Shown piece by piece: positions 17,451 through 26,887 of a stretch of DNA of 55,502 bases. The notes beneath the pieces were generated by a model. The model was not told where the DNA came from, made no database searches, and saw only the letters and a program-made list of their open reading frames with translations. Position 1 is the first letter of the stretch. The number at the start of each line of letters is the position of its first letter. The translations under genes and the position numbers were made by a program. Location of the stretch: the NCBI GenBank assembly GCA_003151515.1, contig PLXS01000014.1, positions 1-55,502 of the forward strand, given 5' to 3'. This DNA is from Opitutaceae bacterium (GTDB lineage: Bacteria > Verrucomicrobiota > Verrucomicrobiia > Opitutales > Opitutaceae).

Positions 17451-19586
17451 GTGAAGCTCCTTACGCCCATCCTGCAGCTTGTCGGAATCCCCCTTTTGAT
17501 GCTCGCCAACACGTCGACAGCCCGTGCCGAGGATTCAGCCAGGCGCGTGCTGTCGCTCGACGGCATCTGGCAGATTGCCGAAGGGCAAATGGACCAAGTG
17601 CCGGCCGCCTTCGATCGCTCGGTGCAGGTACCCGGCCTGGTTTCGCTTGCAACGCCCTCGTTTTCCAATCCCCCGGGACCGCCTGTGGCAGACCGAAAGC
17701 AGATCCCCCAGAAAGACCCCTTTCGGGACGCATTCTGGTATCGGCGCACGTTCCGGCTCGACCAGCCTTTGCCCGCGGTTGCGCGGCTCAAGGTCGGGAA
17801 GGCCATGTTTGGGACGAAGGTCGTCCTGAACGGAGCGGAGCTCGGCTACCACGCCCCTTGCTTCACCCCCGGCTTCTTCGACGCCACAGTGGCGCTCAAG
17901 GCCGGGGAAAACGTGCTCCTGGTTCGTGTCGGGGCCGATCGCGACGCCGTGACCGCGGCGGTGCCCTCCGGCTTCGATTTCGAAAAGGAACGGTACATTC
18001 CCGGAATATTCGACTCGGTGGAGTTGATCCTGTCGGGCACACCGCATGTCCTGCGGGCGCAGGCGGCGCCGGACGTCGCCCGCGGATCCGTGCGCGTCCA
18101 GGCGGTGCTGCTTAACGCCGGGGCGCCCTGCCGGCGCTCGGTCACCTTCGTCGTGCGCGAGGCCAAGTCCGGCCGGACAGCAGGCAGCCTCAAGAGCGCG
18201 GAGTTGGCGATGCCCACGGCCACGGAGACGACGGTTGACGTCGAGATTCCGCTTTCCGGCTGCCGGCTATGGTCACCGGAAGACCCCTTCCTCTATCAAC
18301 TGGAGGTGGACAGCGGCTCCGACGTGCTCCGAACCCGCTTTGGCATGCGCGAATTCCGGTTCGATCCCGCCACCGGGAAGGCCCTCCTGAACGGCAAGCC
18401 GTACTTCATGAGGGGCAGCAATTTCACGGCCTACCGATTCTTCGAGGACGGTGAATGCCGGGATCGGCCGTGGGACCGCGATTGGGTGCGCCTGCTGCAC
18501 CGGCGGGTCAAGGACATGCATTGGAATTGCCTTCGCTACTGCATCGGCTTTCCGCCGGAGCAATGGTACGACGCGGCCGACGAGCTGGGCATCCTCATCC
18601 AGGACGAGTTCCCGGTGTGGTTCGGCGGCCCCGGCTGGAGCACCTATCCCAACGAGCTGAAGGCCGAGGAATTGGCCGAGGAGTACGCCGAGTGGATGCG
18701 CGAGCGCTGGAACCACCCGTCGGTTGTGATCTGGGATGCAAGCAATGAGACGACCACGGATCAGACCGGACCGGCCATTGAGCGCGTGCGCTCCCTAGAT
18801 CTGTCAGGCCGGCCGTGGGACAACAGCTACAGCGCTCCGGCCGAGCTGGGCGACATGTTCGAGTCACATCCCTACCACTTCCAGGATCCGAACTTCAGGC
18901 TGTCCGACCTCGCCAGCGCCGACCCGGTCCCGCAAGGCAGCGCAATCCACAACGACGGCGGGCACGCGGTTGTCATCAACGAGTACGGCTGGCTCTGGCT
19001 CAACAGGGACGGCACCCCCACCACCCTCACTCAGAAGCTCTACGAGAATCTCCTGGGGGTGCACTCGACCACGGAGCAGCGCCGCCACCTCTACGCCCTG
19101 TTCCTGGCCGCCGAGACCGAGTTTTGGCGGGCGCACAGGAACGCCGCCGCGGTCATGCATTTCACCACCCTCGGGTACTCCCGCCCCGACGGGCAGACAA
19201 GCGACCATTGGAGCGATGTCGGCAAGCTCGAGTGGGAGCCGCAGTTTCACCGCTATGTGCGGGACGCCTTCGCGCCGGTGGGCCTCATGGTGGACTTCTG
19301 GAAGGCTTCGGCGCCTGCCGGCGCCGACGCCCGCATCCGAGTGACGCTGGTGAACGACCTTGGGGAACCCTGGCACGGTCCGGTTGCGCTCCGCCTGCGC
19401 CGATCGGCGGATTCCCCCTTGTTTGAGGCGGCGCGTGACGTCCAGATTGCGCCCTATGGGACGGCGGCGGTTGAATTCGCCCTAAACTGGCCCCATGAGG
19501 CCGGCCCCCTTACGCTGGAAGCCGAGTTGCGCGGCACCGGTGGTGAACCGGTCCGCAGCGTGCGGGAATTGACGATAGGCCCTTAG
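17451..19586 (+). CDS. GH2-family exported glycosidase
   Basis: A 711-residue protein of glycoside hydrolase family 2 (beta-galactosidase, glucuronidase or mannosidase type). The GTG at 17451 follows AAGGA at a 10-base spacing and opens a signal peptide (LLTPILQLVGIPLLMLANTS, cleavage near ARA). Domain order: sugar-binding jelly roll (FWYRRTFRLDQP, TPGFFDATVALKAGENVLLV), immunoglobulin-like domain, then the TIM barrel with LLNGKPYFMRGSNFTAYRFFE, the acid/base Glu in VVIWDASNETT and the likely nucleophile Glu in AVVINEYGWLWL. It lacks long C-terminal domains. Divergent to GH127 and close to a sugar porter, it probably trims pectic galactan or arabinogalactan, but the exact sugar cannot be read from sequence. 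Confidence 0.85.
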   Translation: MKLLTPILQLVGIPLLMLANTSTARAEDSARRVLSLDGIWQIAEGQMDQVPAAFDRSVQVPGLVSLATPSFSNPPGPPVADRKQIPQKDPFRDAFWYRRTFRLDQPLPAVARLKVGKAMFGTKVVLNGAELGYHAPCFTPGFFDATVALKAGENVLLVRVGADRDAVTAAVPSGFDFEKERYIPGIFDSVELILSGTPHVLRAQAAPDVARGSVRVQAVLLNAGAPCRRSVTFVVREAKSGRTAGSLKSAELAMPTATETTVDVEIPLSGCRLWSPEDPFLYQLEVDSGSDVLRTRFGMREFRFDPATGKALLNGKPYFMRGSNFTAYRFFEDGECRDRPWDRDWVRLLHRRVKDMHWNCLRYCIGFPPEQWYDAADELGILIQDEFPVWFGGPGWSTYPNELKAEELAEEYAEWMRERWNHPSVVIWDASNETTTDQTGPAIERVRSLDLSGRPWDNSYSAPAELGDMFESHPYHFQDPNFRLSDLASADPVPQGSAIHNDGGHAVVINEYGWLWLNRDGTPTTLTQKLYENLLGVHSTTEQRRHLYALFLAAETEFWRAHRNAAAVMHFTTLGYSRPDGQTSDHWSDVGKLEWEPQFHRYVRDAFAPVGLMVDFWKASAPAGADARIRVTLVNDLGEPWHGPVALRLRRSADSPLFEAARDVQIAPYGTAAVEFALNWPHEAGPLTLEAELRGTGGEPVRSVRELTIGP

Positions 19587-19656
19587 CGCGGGAGGCCTTG
19601 CGCCGGTCAGGGCAGACGGACGAACCTCGCGGCTGCGCCATCCAAATTCTGCATCC

Positions 19657-19806
19657 TTATGTCCAGTTCCTCGGCGGCGAGAAGTGAAACTGAGGCCGGT
19701 GGCGCTCCTGGTACGGCGCCTTCTCCGGAGCCGCCGCCGCGCCCGCCTGGAAGGCCTGCCCCAGGCCAAAGCCAAGGAGAAGGAGGCAACAACCCGCAGG
19801 GGTCAT
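19657..19806 (-). pseudogene. GH32 N-terminal stump
   Basis: A 49-codon reading frame consisting of a signal peptide (AGCCLLLLGFGLGQAF) and EKAPYQERHRPQFHFSPPRNW, which is the start of GH32 fructan hydrolases; these normally continue with MNDPNG containing the catalytic Asp. Here NW is followed by T and a stop. In the neighbouring frame from the same point a C-terminal-looking tail (ELDIRMQNLDGAAARFVRLP, stop at 19607) appears, as though a deletion had joined the head of a GH32 gene to the tail of another gene. It lies 9 bases upstream of the sugar porter end in opposite order, i.e. downstream of the porter on the same strand, consistent with a former porter-GH32 operon. Confidence 0.6.
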
Positions 19807-19815
19807 GGCTCCCCT

Positions 19816-21162
19816 TCAGCCCGCGGCCGACGCACCGCGCGCACCCGTCATCCTGCGCTCGAGCTCCTCAAGGGGCACGCCCTTGGTTTCGGGGACCATG
19901 AGCCGCACCCAGATGAGCTGCAGGACCATCATCCCGCAGAAGAGCAGGAAGACGTAGCCGGGGGGGAACGCCGTCACGAGGCTCGGGAAGAAGGTGGTGA
20001 GGAGGGCCGCAAACATCCAGTGCGTGAAGCTGCCGAGGGCCTGCCCCGTCGCGCGATGCCGGTTCGGGAAGATCTCCGAGATGAAGACCCAGATCACCGC
20101 GCCCTGCCCGACGGCATGCGCGGCTATGAACGCGAATATGCACACCGGGACGATGGTGAGGTGGCCGGAAAAGAACGCCCAGGATGTGAGCCCAAGCGAC
20201 AGGATGTAGCCAAAGGAGCCGATGTAGAGCAGGGTCCGGCGCCCGATCCTGTCAATGAGCCGCAGCGCCACGAAGGTAAACACGAGGTTCGTTATCCCGA
20301 TGCCGACCGACTGAAGGAGCGCCGCCTTCGCGCCGAGGCCCGTCAGCTCGAAGATGCGCGGAGCGAAGTAGAGGACCGCGTTGATCCCGGAGAGCTGGTT
20401 GAAGAACGCTATCAGGATGGCGAGCGCGATGGGCCACCTCAGCTCTCTCGTCCAAAAAGGGCCAACCTCCGCCTTTTCGTGGGAGGCGGCCAGGATCTCG
20501 TCGGCCGCCGCCTCCACGCGCTCCTCGCTCTCGCCCGCCATGATGAGCCGAAGCACGCTCACGCCCGCCGCCCGGTCCTGCCTTCGGCCGAGCAGCCAGC
20601 GGGGGCTCTCCGGGAGGGCGAAGCAGCAGACCGTGTAAACGAGCGACGGGAAGGCCGCCACCCCGAGCATCCAGCGCCAGGCGTTCGCGCCCACGTCCTT
20701 CAGCATGTAGTTCGAGGCGAATGCGACGATGATGCCGAAGACGATGTTGAACTGAAACATGCCGGCCAGGCGCCCCCGGTATGCCGGGGGCGAGATCTCC
20801 GAGATGTAGAGTGGCGCGGCGACCGTCGAAACCCCTATGCCCAGGCCGCCGATGAACCGGGCCACGATGAACGAGTACACGTTCCAGGAATAGCCACAGC
20901 CGACCGCCGATACGATATAGAGCAACCCGATGGAGGTGAGCGTGGCCTTCCGCCCGAACCGGTCCGTGGGCCAGCTGCCGAGCAGCGACCCGATGACGGT
21001 CCCATACAGGGCCGAGGCGATCGCGAATCCGTGCATCGCGGCGCTCAGGTGCCAGAGGACCTGAATCGTCTGCTCCGCCCCGGAGATCACCACGGTGTCA
21101 AAGCCGAACAGGAATCCGGCAAGGGCGGAGGTAAGCGACCACCAGTAAATGCGGGCTTTCAT
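19816..21162 (-). CDS. Sugar porter family MFS transporter
   Basis: A 448-residue, 12-helix sugar porter (XylE/GLUT-like), a proton symporter or facilitator for hexose or pentose in the inner membrane. Family marks: GFLFGFDTVVISGA in helix 1, DRFGRKATL after helix 2, RFIGGLGIGVSTVAAPLYISE in helix 4, ESPRWLLGRRQDRA before the central loop, QLSGINAVLYFAPRIF in helix 7, DRIGRRTLL after helix 8 and PETKGVPLEELE at the C terminus. The ATG at 21162 is the first codon that gives the standard start KARIYWWSL. It was followed by a GH32 gene, now a stump, so it may once have imported fructose or another product of that enzyme. Confidence 0.9.
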   Translation of the reverse strand: MKARIYWWSLTSALAGFLFGFDTVVISGAEQTIQVLWHLSAAMHGFAIASALYGTVIGSLLGSWPTDRFGRKATLTSIGLLYIVSAVGCGYSWNVYSFIVARFIGGLGIGVSTVAAPLYISEISPPAYRGRLAGMFQFNIVFGIIVAFASNYMLKDVGANAWRWMLGVAAFPSLVYTVCCFALPESPRWLLGRRQDRAAGVSVLRLIMAGESEERVEAAADEILAASHEKAEVGPFWTRELRWPIALAILIAFFNQLSGINAVLYFAPRIFELTGLGAKAALLQSVGIGITNLVFTFVALRLIDRIGRRTLLYIGSFGYILSLGLTSWAFFSGHLTIVPVCIFAFIAAHAVGQGAVIWVFISEIFPNRHRATGQALGSFTHWMFAALLTTFFPSLVTAFPPGYVFLLFCGMMVLQLIWVRLMVPETKGVPLEELERRMTGARGASAAG

Positions 21163-21396
21163 GCGCGACGGGGTTGGGGCTTCGGCGCAGCGCCGAGGCT
21201 CGGCTGGGCCCGAATGCGCCGAGGCTAGAACCCGCGCGATCGATATCAAGGAATATGGGCGGCGCGTGCGGCCGCCGATCCAGCAATTCTGTTTCCATGG
21301 GGCGCGGAATGCATGTATGTTCGAACCTTCCGGCGGCCATGCACACACGGTTGTGCGCCCGCATGGGCCGCCACTCCAAGACCACACATCCGCCAG

Positions 21397-22620
21397 ATGC
21401 AACGCGTCATCGTACCAATACGAACCGTGCTCGCCCACCGAGACCTGACGATCGTGCTGGTCTGCAACCTGCTGCTCGGCCTCGCCTTTTCCTTCGTCGG
21501 GCCGTTCTACTCGATGTTCGGCACCATCGAGGTCGGGATGTCGAATTGGACATTCGGCGTGTTCATGACGATCACCTCGGTCGCCGGCATCGTCCTGAGC
21601 ACGGTGCTCGCGAGGTGGTCCGACACCAGGTACAGCCGGCGGGCCATACTGCTCCTGGGCTGCGGGTTCGGCGTGGCGGGCTATGCGGGCTACGCCTACG
21701 TCCGCAGCGTCCTTTGGCTGACGGTGATAGGCTCCATCGGCCTCGGCATAGCCTCGATCACGTTCTCGCAGCTGTTCGCCTATGCGAGGGAGGCCATCGA
21801 GAGGCACGGCGTTCCGGACGACGAGGCGCCGCTGTACATGAACATCTACCGGCTGACCCTGTCGCTGGCTTGGACCATCGGGCCGGGGGCCGCCGCCTGG
21901 GTTATGATCCGCTATTCATACAGGGGCACGTTCCTTGTCTGCGCCGGCTTCTTCCTCCTGCTGATGGTGATCGTCTGGCTCTACGTGCCCGCCAGGCCCC
22001 CGTCCATCGCGGCGTCGGCCGCCCGGGTCCCGCTCTTTCGGCTGCTCAAGAGGCCGGACCTCCTGTGCTATTTCTCAGCGTTCTCGCTGGTGTTCGTCTG
22101 CATGACCATGGGCATCATGAATCTTCCCCTCATGATCCTTCAGACGCTCGGGGGCACCCAGAAGCAGGTGGGCATCACGTATAGCGTCGCCCCGTTCTTC
22201 GAGCTTCCGTTCCTGCTGCTCTTTGGGTTGGCCGCTTCCAAGGGCGGAAGGCCCGAGCCGCTGATCCGCCTTGGCGTCATGATTGCCGTCGCCTACTACG
22301 CGCTTCTGTCCCAAGTGCGGGCGCCATGGCAGGTCTATCCCATCCAGATCCTGAGCGCCGCGATGATCGCGATACTGTCCGGCATCGCCATCACCTTCTT
22401 TCAGAGCTACATACCGAACCAACCCGGTACAGCGACCAATCTGTACACAAACGCGAACCGTGTTGGATCAACGGTCGGCTACCTGTTCTACGGTTCGTTT
22501 GCCAGCGCCCTGGGCCACCGGGCGGTCTTCCTTGTGTGCACCGGTGTGTGCGCCGCCGCCTTCCTGCTGCTCTGGCTCTCCCGCGAGGAGCACGAGCACC
22601 AGGCCACGGCTGGAGCCTGA
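21397..22620 (+). CDS. MFS transporter, SetA/SetB-like
   Basis: A 407-residue, 12-helix major facilitator protein. The segment VGPFYSMFGTIEVGMS in helix 1-2, DTRYSRRAILLLGCG between helices 2 and 3, and SYIPNQPGTATNLYTNANRVGS in helix 10-11 resemble the sugar efflux transporters SetA/SetB, which export surplus sugar or sugar analogues. The start at 21397 (MQRVIVPIRTVLAHRDL) places a short basic tip before helix 1; a start at 21313 would add a Cys/Arg-rich stretch of doubtful reality. It is divergent from the sugar porter and 115 bases ahead of an aldo/keto-reductase-fold gene. Assignment as sugar efflux is family-level only; import of a glycoside is possible. Confidence 0.7.
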   Translation: MQRVIVPIRTVLAHRDLTIVLVCNLLLGLAFSFVGPFYSMFGTIEVGMSNWTFGVFMTITSVAGIVLSTVLARWSDTRYSRRAILLLGCGFGVAGYAGYAYVRSVLWLTVIGSIGLGIASITFSQLFAYAREAIERHGVPDDEAPLYMNIYRLTLSLAWTIGPGAAAWVMIRYSYRGTFLVCAGFFLLLMVIVWLYVPARPPSIAASAARVPLFRLLKRPDLLCYFSAFSLVFVCMTMGIMNLPLMILQTLGGTQKQVGITYSVAPFFELPFLLLFGLAASKGGRPEPLIRLGVMIAVAYYALLSQVRAPWQVYPIQILSAAMIAILSGIAITFFQSYIPNQPGTATNLYTNANRVGSTVGYLFYGSFASALGHRAVFLVCTGVCAAAFLLLWLSREEHEHQATAGA

Positions 22621-22734
22621 CGCGGCGGCCGGGCGCCCTTCCCCCGCTCCCTTCCCGCTGGGCGCGCCGCCGCCGGCCCTTCAGTCCCGAAACAGCTGGT
22701 CTCCCGCGCCGCATGAACCGATCTTGCCCGCTGA

Positions 22735-23661
22735 ATGAACGCGCCCGCCTCCAAGTCATCCGCATTTTCTCCGTCCAGGTACGTCTACGGGACGACGAGG
22801 CTTGGCGACTCCAAGTTCTCGCTGGAGGAGCGCGTCAGTATCGCCCACAAGGCCATGAGCTCGGGCGTGTGGTTTCACACGAGCCGGCAGTACGGGGACG
22901 CCCTGGAGGTCCTCGGGCGCGCGTTCAGCGAGGACCGTGCCCACGTGCCCAAGCTGATCGTCAAGATCGGCAACAACGACCTCGCGGAGCTGCGCTCCAA
23001 CATCCGCGAGAACATCGCCCCCATGGGAGTCGACCATGTCGATGTCGGCCAGCTCTGCCTTGGCGGGCGCTACGCCGAGGAGTTCCGGACGGGCGGCCGA
23101 TGCTTCGACGACTTCCGGCGCCTCAGGGACGAGGGCCTTGTGCGAAGCTTCGTTGTCGAGGTGTTCCCGTGGACCTCCCGGATGTCCGTCGACGCGCTGC
23201 GGGCGGGGCACGCCGAAGGCGTGGTGGATGCGTTCATCTTCTACCTGAATCCGCTGCAGCGGTTCGCGTCCAACGAGCTCTGGGATCTCATCCATGAGAA
23301 GGGGGCTGCCGTCATCGCCATGCGAACGGTGTGCGGGGCGCCGGTTCACAGGCTGCGCGACGTGCCGGGAGCGGCGTGGTTGCCGTACCTCCAGGAGCGG
23401 GCGGTCGAGGTGGCACCGATCTTCGAGAGATCGGGCGTGGCGGACTGGGCGGAATTCTGCGTCCGGTACGCATTCAGCTTTCCCCTCGTGAAGGCGACCG
23501 TCGGTTCGACCGTGCACCAGGCCCATCTCGACGCATTCCTGCGCATCGCGGGCGCCGGGGCCGTCCACCCTTTGCCGCGTGAGACGGTCGAGCAGCTCCA
23601 GGAGCTGCAGCGCCGGTGGTCCGACCAGGTCGATGTCCGCGCCAAACCCTGGACCATGTAG
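22735..23661 (+). CDS. Aldo/keto reductase-fold protein with altered catalytic residues
   Basis: A 308-residue (beta/alpha)8 protein related to aldo/keto reductases. The opening VYGTTRLGD, the YGDALEVLGRAF segment, LIVKIGNN, FIFYLNPLQRF and VKATVGSTVHQAH late in the chain trace the AKR barrel. The usual tetrad is Asp, Tyr, Lys and His. Here the FDTAxxYG motif reads FHTSRQYG, so Asp is replaced by His while Tyr remains; Lys is kept in VKIG; and the usual IDLyqiHwp strand reads VDVGQLCLGG, so His is replaced by Cys. Ordinary NADPH-dependent carbonyl reduction may therefore be impaired or changed. It is followed after 71 bases by a normal AKR gene. What it does is unknown. Confidence 0.65.
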   Translation: MNAPASKSSAFSPSRYVYGTTRLGDSKFSLEERVSIAHKAMSSGVWFHTSRQYGDALEVLGRAFSEDRAHVPKLIVKIGNNDLAELRSNIRENIAPMGVDHVDVGQLCLGGRYAEEFRTGGRCFDDFRRLRDEGLVRSFVVEVFPWTSRMSVDALRAGHAEGVVDAFIFYLNPLQRFASNELWDLIHEKGAAVIAMRTVCGAPVHRLRDVPGAAWLPYLQERAVEVAPIFERSGVADWAEFCVRYAFSFPLVKATVGSTVHQAHLDAFLRIAGAGAVHPLPRETVEQLQELQRRWSDQVDVRAKPWTM

Positions 23662-23732
23662 CGGCCGCCGGCGCGCCGCCCGGCCGAGGCGGCCCCAATT
23701 GACTTCCCCGCGGGCGTGATTTAACGAGCGGC

Positions 23733-24722
23733 ATGAATTACCGAAGGCTTGGCCGCACCGGACTGAAGGTTTCCGAGCTGGGTCTCGGGACGATGCAATT
23801 CGGCTGGACCACGGATGAGAAGGGCTCGGTCGCCGTGCTGGACTCCTTTGTCGGGGCGAACGGCACCTTCATCGACACGGCGGACATCTACACGATGTGG
23901 GGGCCGAGGGGAATGGAGGCGGCCGGCGAGTCCGAGACAATCATCGGCCGGTGGATGGCCGCGCGGCGCAACCGCCAGCGGATCGTCCTTGCCACCAAGG
24001 TTCGGGGCAAGATGTGGGAGGGGCCTGACGGCGAGGGGCTGTCCAGGGCCCGCGTGATCCGGTGCTGCGAGGACTCGCTGCGCCGGCTCAAGACCGACTA
24101 CATCGACCTCTACCAATGCCACTGGGTCGACCTTGAGACGCCCATCGACGAGACCCTTTCTGCACTGAACGACCTGGTGCGGTGGGGGAAGGTGCGCTAC
24201 ATCGGCGCGTCGAACTATCCCGCCTGGCGTCTCATGGAGGCGCTGGCGGCTAGCGAGCGCCACAGCTTCGAGCGCTTTGTCAGCTACCAGCCCCAGTATT
24301 CGCTCATGGAGCGGGCGGGCTTCGAGATTGAGGCGATGCCCCTTTGCAGGCATCACGGGCTCGGCGTCATCCCGTACTCGCCGCTGGCCTGCGGTTTCCT
24401 GACGGGCAAGTACCGCAAGGGCGTCGACGTGGCGAGCATCCGGGCGCGCGAGGTGCGCGAGCTCTACGCCAACGACCGCGGGTTTGCGCTGATTGCCCGG
24501 CTCGAGGCGATCAGCCAGGCCCACGAGAAGACCGTCGCACAGACGGCGCTCGCCTGGCTCCTCACCAACCCCGTGATCACCGCGCCGATCATCGGGGCAA
24601 ACTCGGCGGATCAGCTCCAGGAGCTGCTCGGCGCGGTCGGTTATCACCTGGGCGCCGACGAGATGGAGTCTCTGAACGAGCTCTCGGGTTATCCAAAGAA
24701 TTGGCGCCCGATTTGGGACTGA
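23733..24722 (+). CDS. Aldo/keto reductase
   Basis: A 329-residue NADPH-dependent aldo/keto reductase, cytoplasmic. All family marks are present: RLGRTGLKVSELGLGTMQFG at the N terminus, the catalytic Asp in FIDTADIY with Tyr in the same motif, Lys in LATKVRGK, His in DLYQCHWVD, and the cofactor loop RYIGASNYPAW and IIGANSADQL. Such enzymes reduce sugars, aldehydes or ketones. It lies 71 bases after the altered AKR-fold gene and may share its transcript. It resembles the YajO/Tas-like class; the substrate cannot be stated. Confidence 0.9.
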   Translation: MNYRRLGRTGLKVSELGLGTMQFGWTTDEKGSVAVLDSFVGANGTFIDTADIYTMWGPRGMEAAGESETIIGRWMAARRNRQRIVLATKVRGKMWEGPDGEGLSRARVIRCCEDSLRRLKTDYIDLYQCHWVDLETPIDETLSALNDLVRWGKVRYIGASNYPAWRLMEALAASERHSFERFVSYQPQYSLMERAGFEIEAMPLCRHHGLGVIPYSPLACGFLTGKYRKGVDVASIRAREVRELYANDRGFALIARLEAISQAHEKTVAQTALAWLLTNPVITAPIIGANSADQLQELLGAVGYHLGADEMESLNELSGYPKNWRPIWD

Positions 24723-24780
24723 ACCTGGACAACGCCGTGCCCGGAAATGGCGCCGAGCCCGGCGTGGAGGGCAGATTGAG

Positions 24781-26805
24781 ATGAGCGCCCCGCCCCCAAC
24801 CCCCGCCTCCGGAGGGCCGGCGTGGCTCCATGGAGTCTGGCCGCCCGCGCTCTTAGCGGCCGCCGCGGCGGCCGCCTATGCGGGCAGCCTCTCGGGGCCC
24901 TTCATCATGGACGACGTGCCGTCCATAGCATCCAACCAGACGCTGCGCCATCTGGGTTCCGCCCTGTTTCCGCCGGTCGCATCGACCGAGGGCGGCCGCC
25001 CCGTCCTGAATCTTTCGCTGGCCGTAAACTACGCGATAAGCGGCACGTCGGTCTGGAGCTACCACGCGGCGAACCTTGCGATCCACATCCTTGCCGGGTT
25101 GACGCTGTTCGGGATCCTCCGGCGCACACTTGAGAGGCGGGCGGCCGCCTCCGCCTCGTCCGTCGCTTTCCTGATAGCCCTCCTTTGGACCCTGCACCCG
25201 CTCCAGACCGAGTCGGTCACGTACGTGATCCAGCGGGCGGAGTCGCTGATGGGGCTCTTCTACCTGCTCACCCTGTATTGCTTCATCAGGGGGGCCGAAC
25301 TCAGCGGTCCCCGTGGCCGGATGTGGTACGCGCTCTGCGTCAGCGCATGCCTCCTCGGGATGGCGACCAAGGAGGTCATGGCCTCGGCGCCCCTCGTGGC
25401 CCTCCTCTACGACCGGACGTTCCTCGCCGGAACCTTCCGGGACGCCTGGAAGCTGCGCTGGCCCGTGTACTGCGGGATGGCGTGCACTTGGGTGGCGCTC
25501 CTGCTGCTCGTGCTGTCCACGCATGGTCGCGGCGGCTCGGCCGGATTCGGAAGCGGCATATCGCCATGGGAATACGCGCGGACGCAGGGCCCCGCCATCA
25601 TTCACTACCTGAGGCTCTCCCTCTGGCCCAACCCCCTTGTCTTTGACTACGGCACGCCGATTGCGCCCAACTCCGCCTGGACGTACGCCTGCGCCGCCGC
25701 TGTTGCCGGCCTGGTGGCCGCGTCCGGCTGGGCACTGGTCAAAAGGCCCGTCCTGGGGTTCCTCGGGACAAGCTTCTTCGCCCTCCTGGCGCCAAGCTCC
25801 AGCTTCGTGCCCGTTGTCACGCAGACCATGGCCGAGCATCGCATGTATCTTCCGCTGGCCCCCCTGGCCGCGATCGCGGTGCTCGCAATCCGGCGGTGGA
25901 TGGGGCGGGCTGCCCTGCCGCTTGTCCTCGCCGTCGGCGCGTGCTTCGCCGCCGTGACCTGGCAGCGCAACAGGGACTATGGCACCGAGGAGCGGATATG
26001 GAGCGACACCGTTGCCAAGCGCCCTGACAACGGCCGGGCCCACACCGACTTGGGAAGCGCGCTCAAGGGCATTCCGGGGAGGCTGAGCGAGGCCATGGCC
26101 CAGTTCGACCAGGCGCTGCGGCTCAACCCAAGTGACGTTTCGGCGCACAACGATCTCGGCCTGTGCCTCAACCAGCTGGGGCGCACCGATGAGGCAATTG
26201 CCCAGTACGACGAGGCCCTGCGCCTGAATCCCAATATTGCCGAGGCGCACAACAATCTTGGGACCTGCCTCGTAAGGATTCCCGGCAGACTGAACGACGC
26301 CATCGCGCAGTTCAGGGAGGCCGCGAGAATCGCGCCCGACTATGCGGAGGCGCGCATCAACCTTGGAAACGCGCTGCTCGCGGTCGGCCAGGTCGACGAG
26401 TGCATCGCGCAGTATGAGGACGCGCTGCGAATCAACCCCGACTATGCGGAGGGCCACAACGACCTTGGGAACGCTTTGCTGAGGACGCCCGGCAGGCTGG
26501 ACGACGCGATCGCCCAGTATGAGGAGGCGCTGCGCATCAATCCGGACTATGCCGAGGCGCACAACAACCTTGGAAACGCCCTCAACAGCAAGGACCGGAC
26601 AGCCGAGGCCGTCGCCCAATACGAGGAGGCGCTCCGGCTCAAGCCCTCCGTCGCGGGGTTCCACCTGAACCTTGCCGTGACGCTCCTGAGGCTTCCCGGC
26701 CGGGTCGACGAGGCCGTTGCGCAGCTAAGGGAGGTGCTTAGGCTCGATCCCAAGAACGCCGTGGCGCGACAGATGTTGACGAAGGTCGACGAGGCCCGGC
26801 AGTGA
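24781..26805 (+). CDS. TMTC-like membrane protein with C-terminal TPR repeats
   Basis: A 674-residue protein with two halves. Residues 1-400 form about ten membrane helices with an early acidic pair in SGPFIMDDVPSIASN, LWTLHPLQTESVTYVIQRAE and FALLAPSSSFVPV, matching the GT-C-like membrane domain of TMTC proteins, which in animals transfer mannose to proteins. Residues 410-670 hold six or seven tetratricopeptide repeats of 34-36 residues with the recurring pattern EAHNNLGxxL...DEAIAQYEEALRINPDYA. Repeat units are very alike at DNA level, a sign of recent internal duplication. A second, broken copy lies at 44604. A role in protein glycosylation or envelope assembly is a guess. The ATG at 24781 precedes a plausible short cytoplasmic tail. 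Confidence 0.8.
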   Translation: MSAPPPTPASGGPAWLHGVWPPALLAAAAAAAYAGSLSGPFIMDDVPSIASNQTLRHLGSALFPPVASTEGGRPVLNLSLAVNYAISGTSVWSYHAANLAIHILAGLTLFGILRRTLERRAAASASSVAFLIALLWTLHPLQTESVTYVIQRAESLMGLFYLLTLYCFIRGAELSGPRGRMWYALCVSACLLGMATKEVMASAPLVALLYDRTFLAGTFRDAWKLRWPVYCGMACTWVALLLLVLSTHGRGGSAGFGSGISPWEYARTQGPAIIHYLRLSLWPNPLVFDYGTPIAPNSAWTYACAAAVAGLVAASGWALVKRPVLGFLGTSFFALLAPSSSFVPVVTQTMAEHRMYLPLAPLAAIAVLAIRRWMGRAALPLVLAVGACFAAVTWQRNRDYGTEERIWSDTVAKRPDNGRAHTDLGSALKGIPGRLSEAMAQFDQALRLNPSDVSAHNDLGLCLNQLGRTDEAIAQYDEALRLNPNIAEAHNNLGTCLVRIPGRLNDAIAQFREAARIAPDYAEARINLGNALLAVGQVDECIAQYEDALRINPDYAEGHNDLGNALLRTPGRLDDAIAQYEEALRINPDYAEAHNNLGNALNSKDRTAEAVAQYEEALRLKPSVAGFHLNLAVTLLRLPGRVDEAVAQLREVLRLDPKNAVARQMLTKVDEARQ

Positions 26806-26887
26806 CCCGCCTGTGCGCCCCGGCGGTCCCGGGCCGGGCTCGCGCACCCGGGTTTGACCGCCAGATGCGGCTTGGCCCCCTTTCCCG

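Noticed and set aside
19684..21228. 514-codon + strand reading frame opposite the sugar porter
   Set aside because: Highly charged Glu/Arg/Asp-rich composition typical of an antisense frame; the porter on the other strand has all family motifs.
26134..26650. Tandem DNA repeats of about 102-108 bases considered as a separate repeat element
   Set aside because: They are in-frame TPR units of the membrane/TPR gene and need no other explanation.
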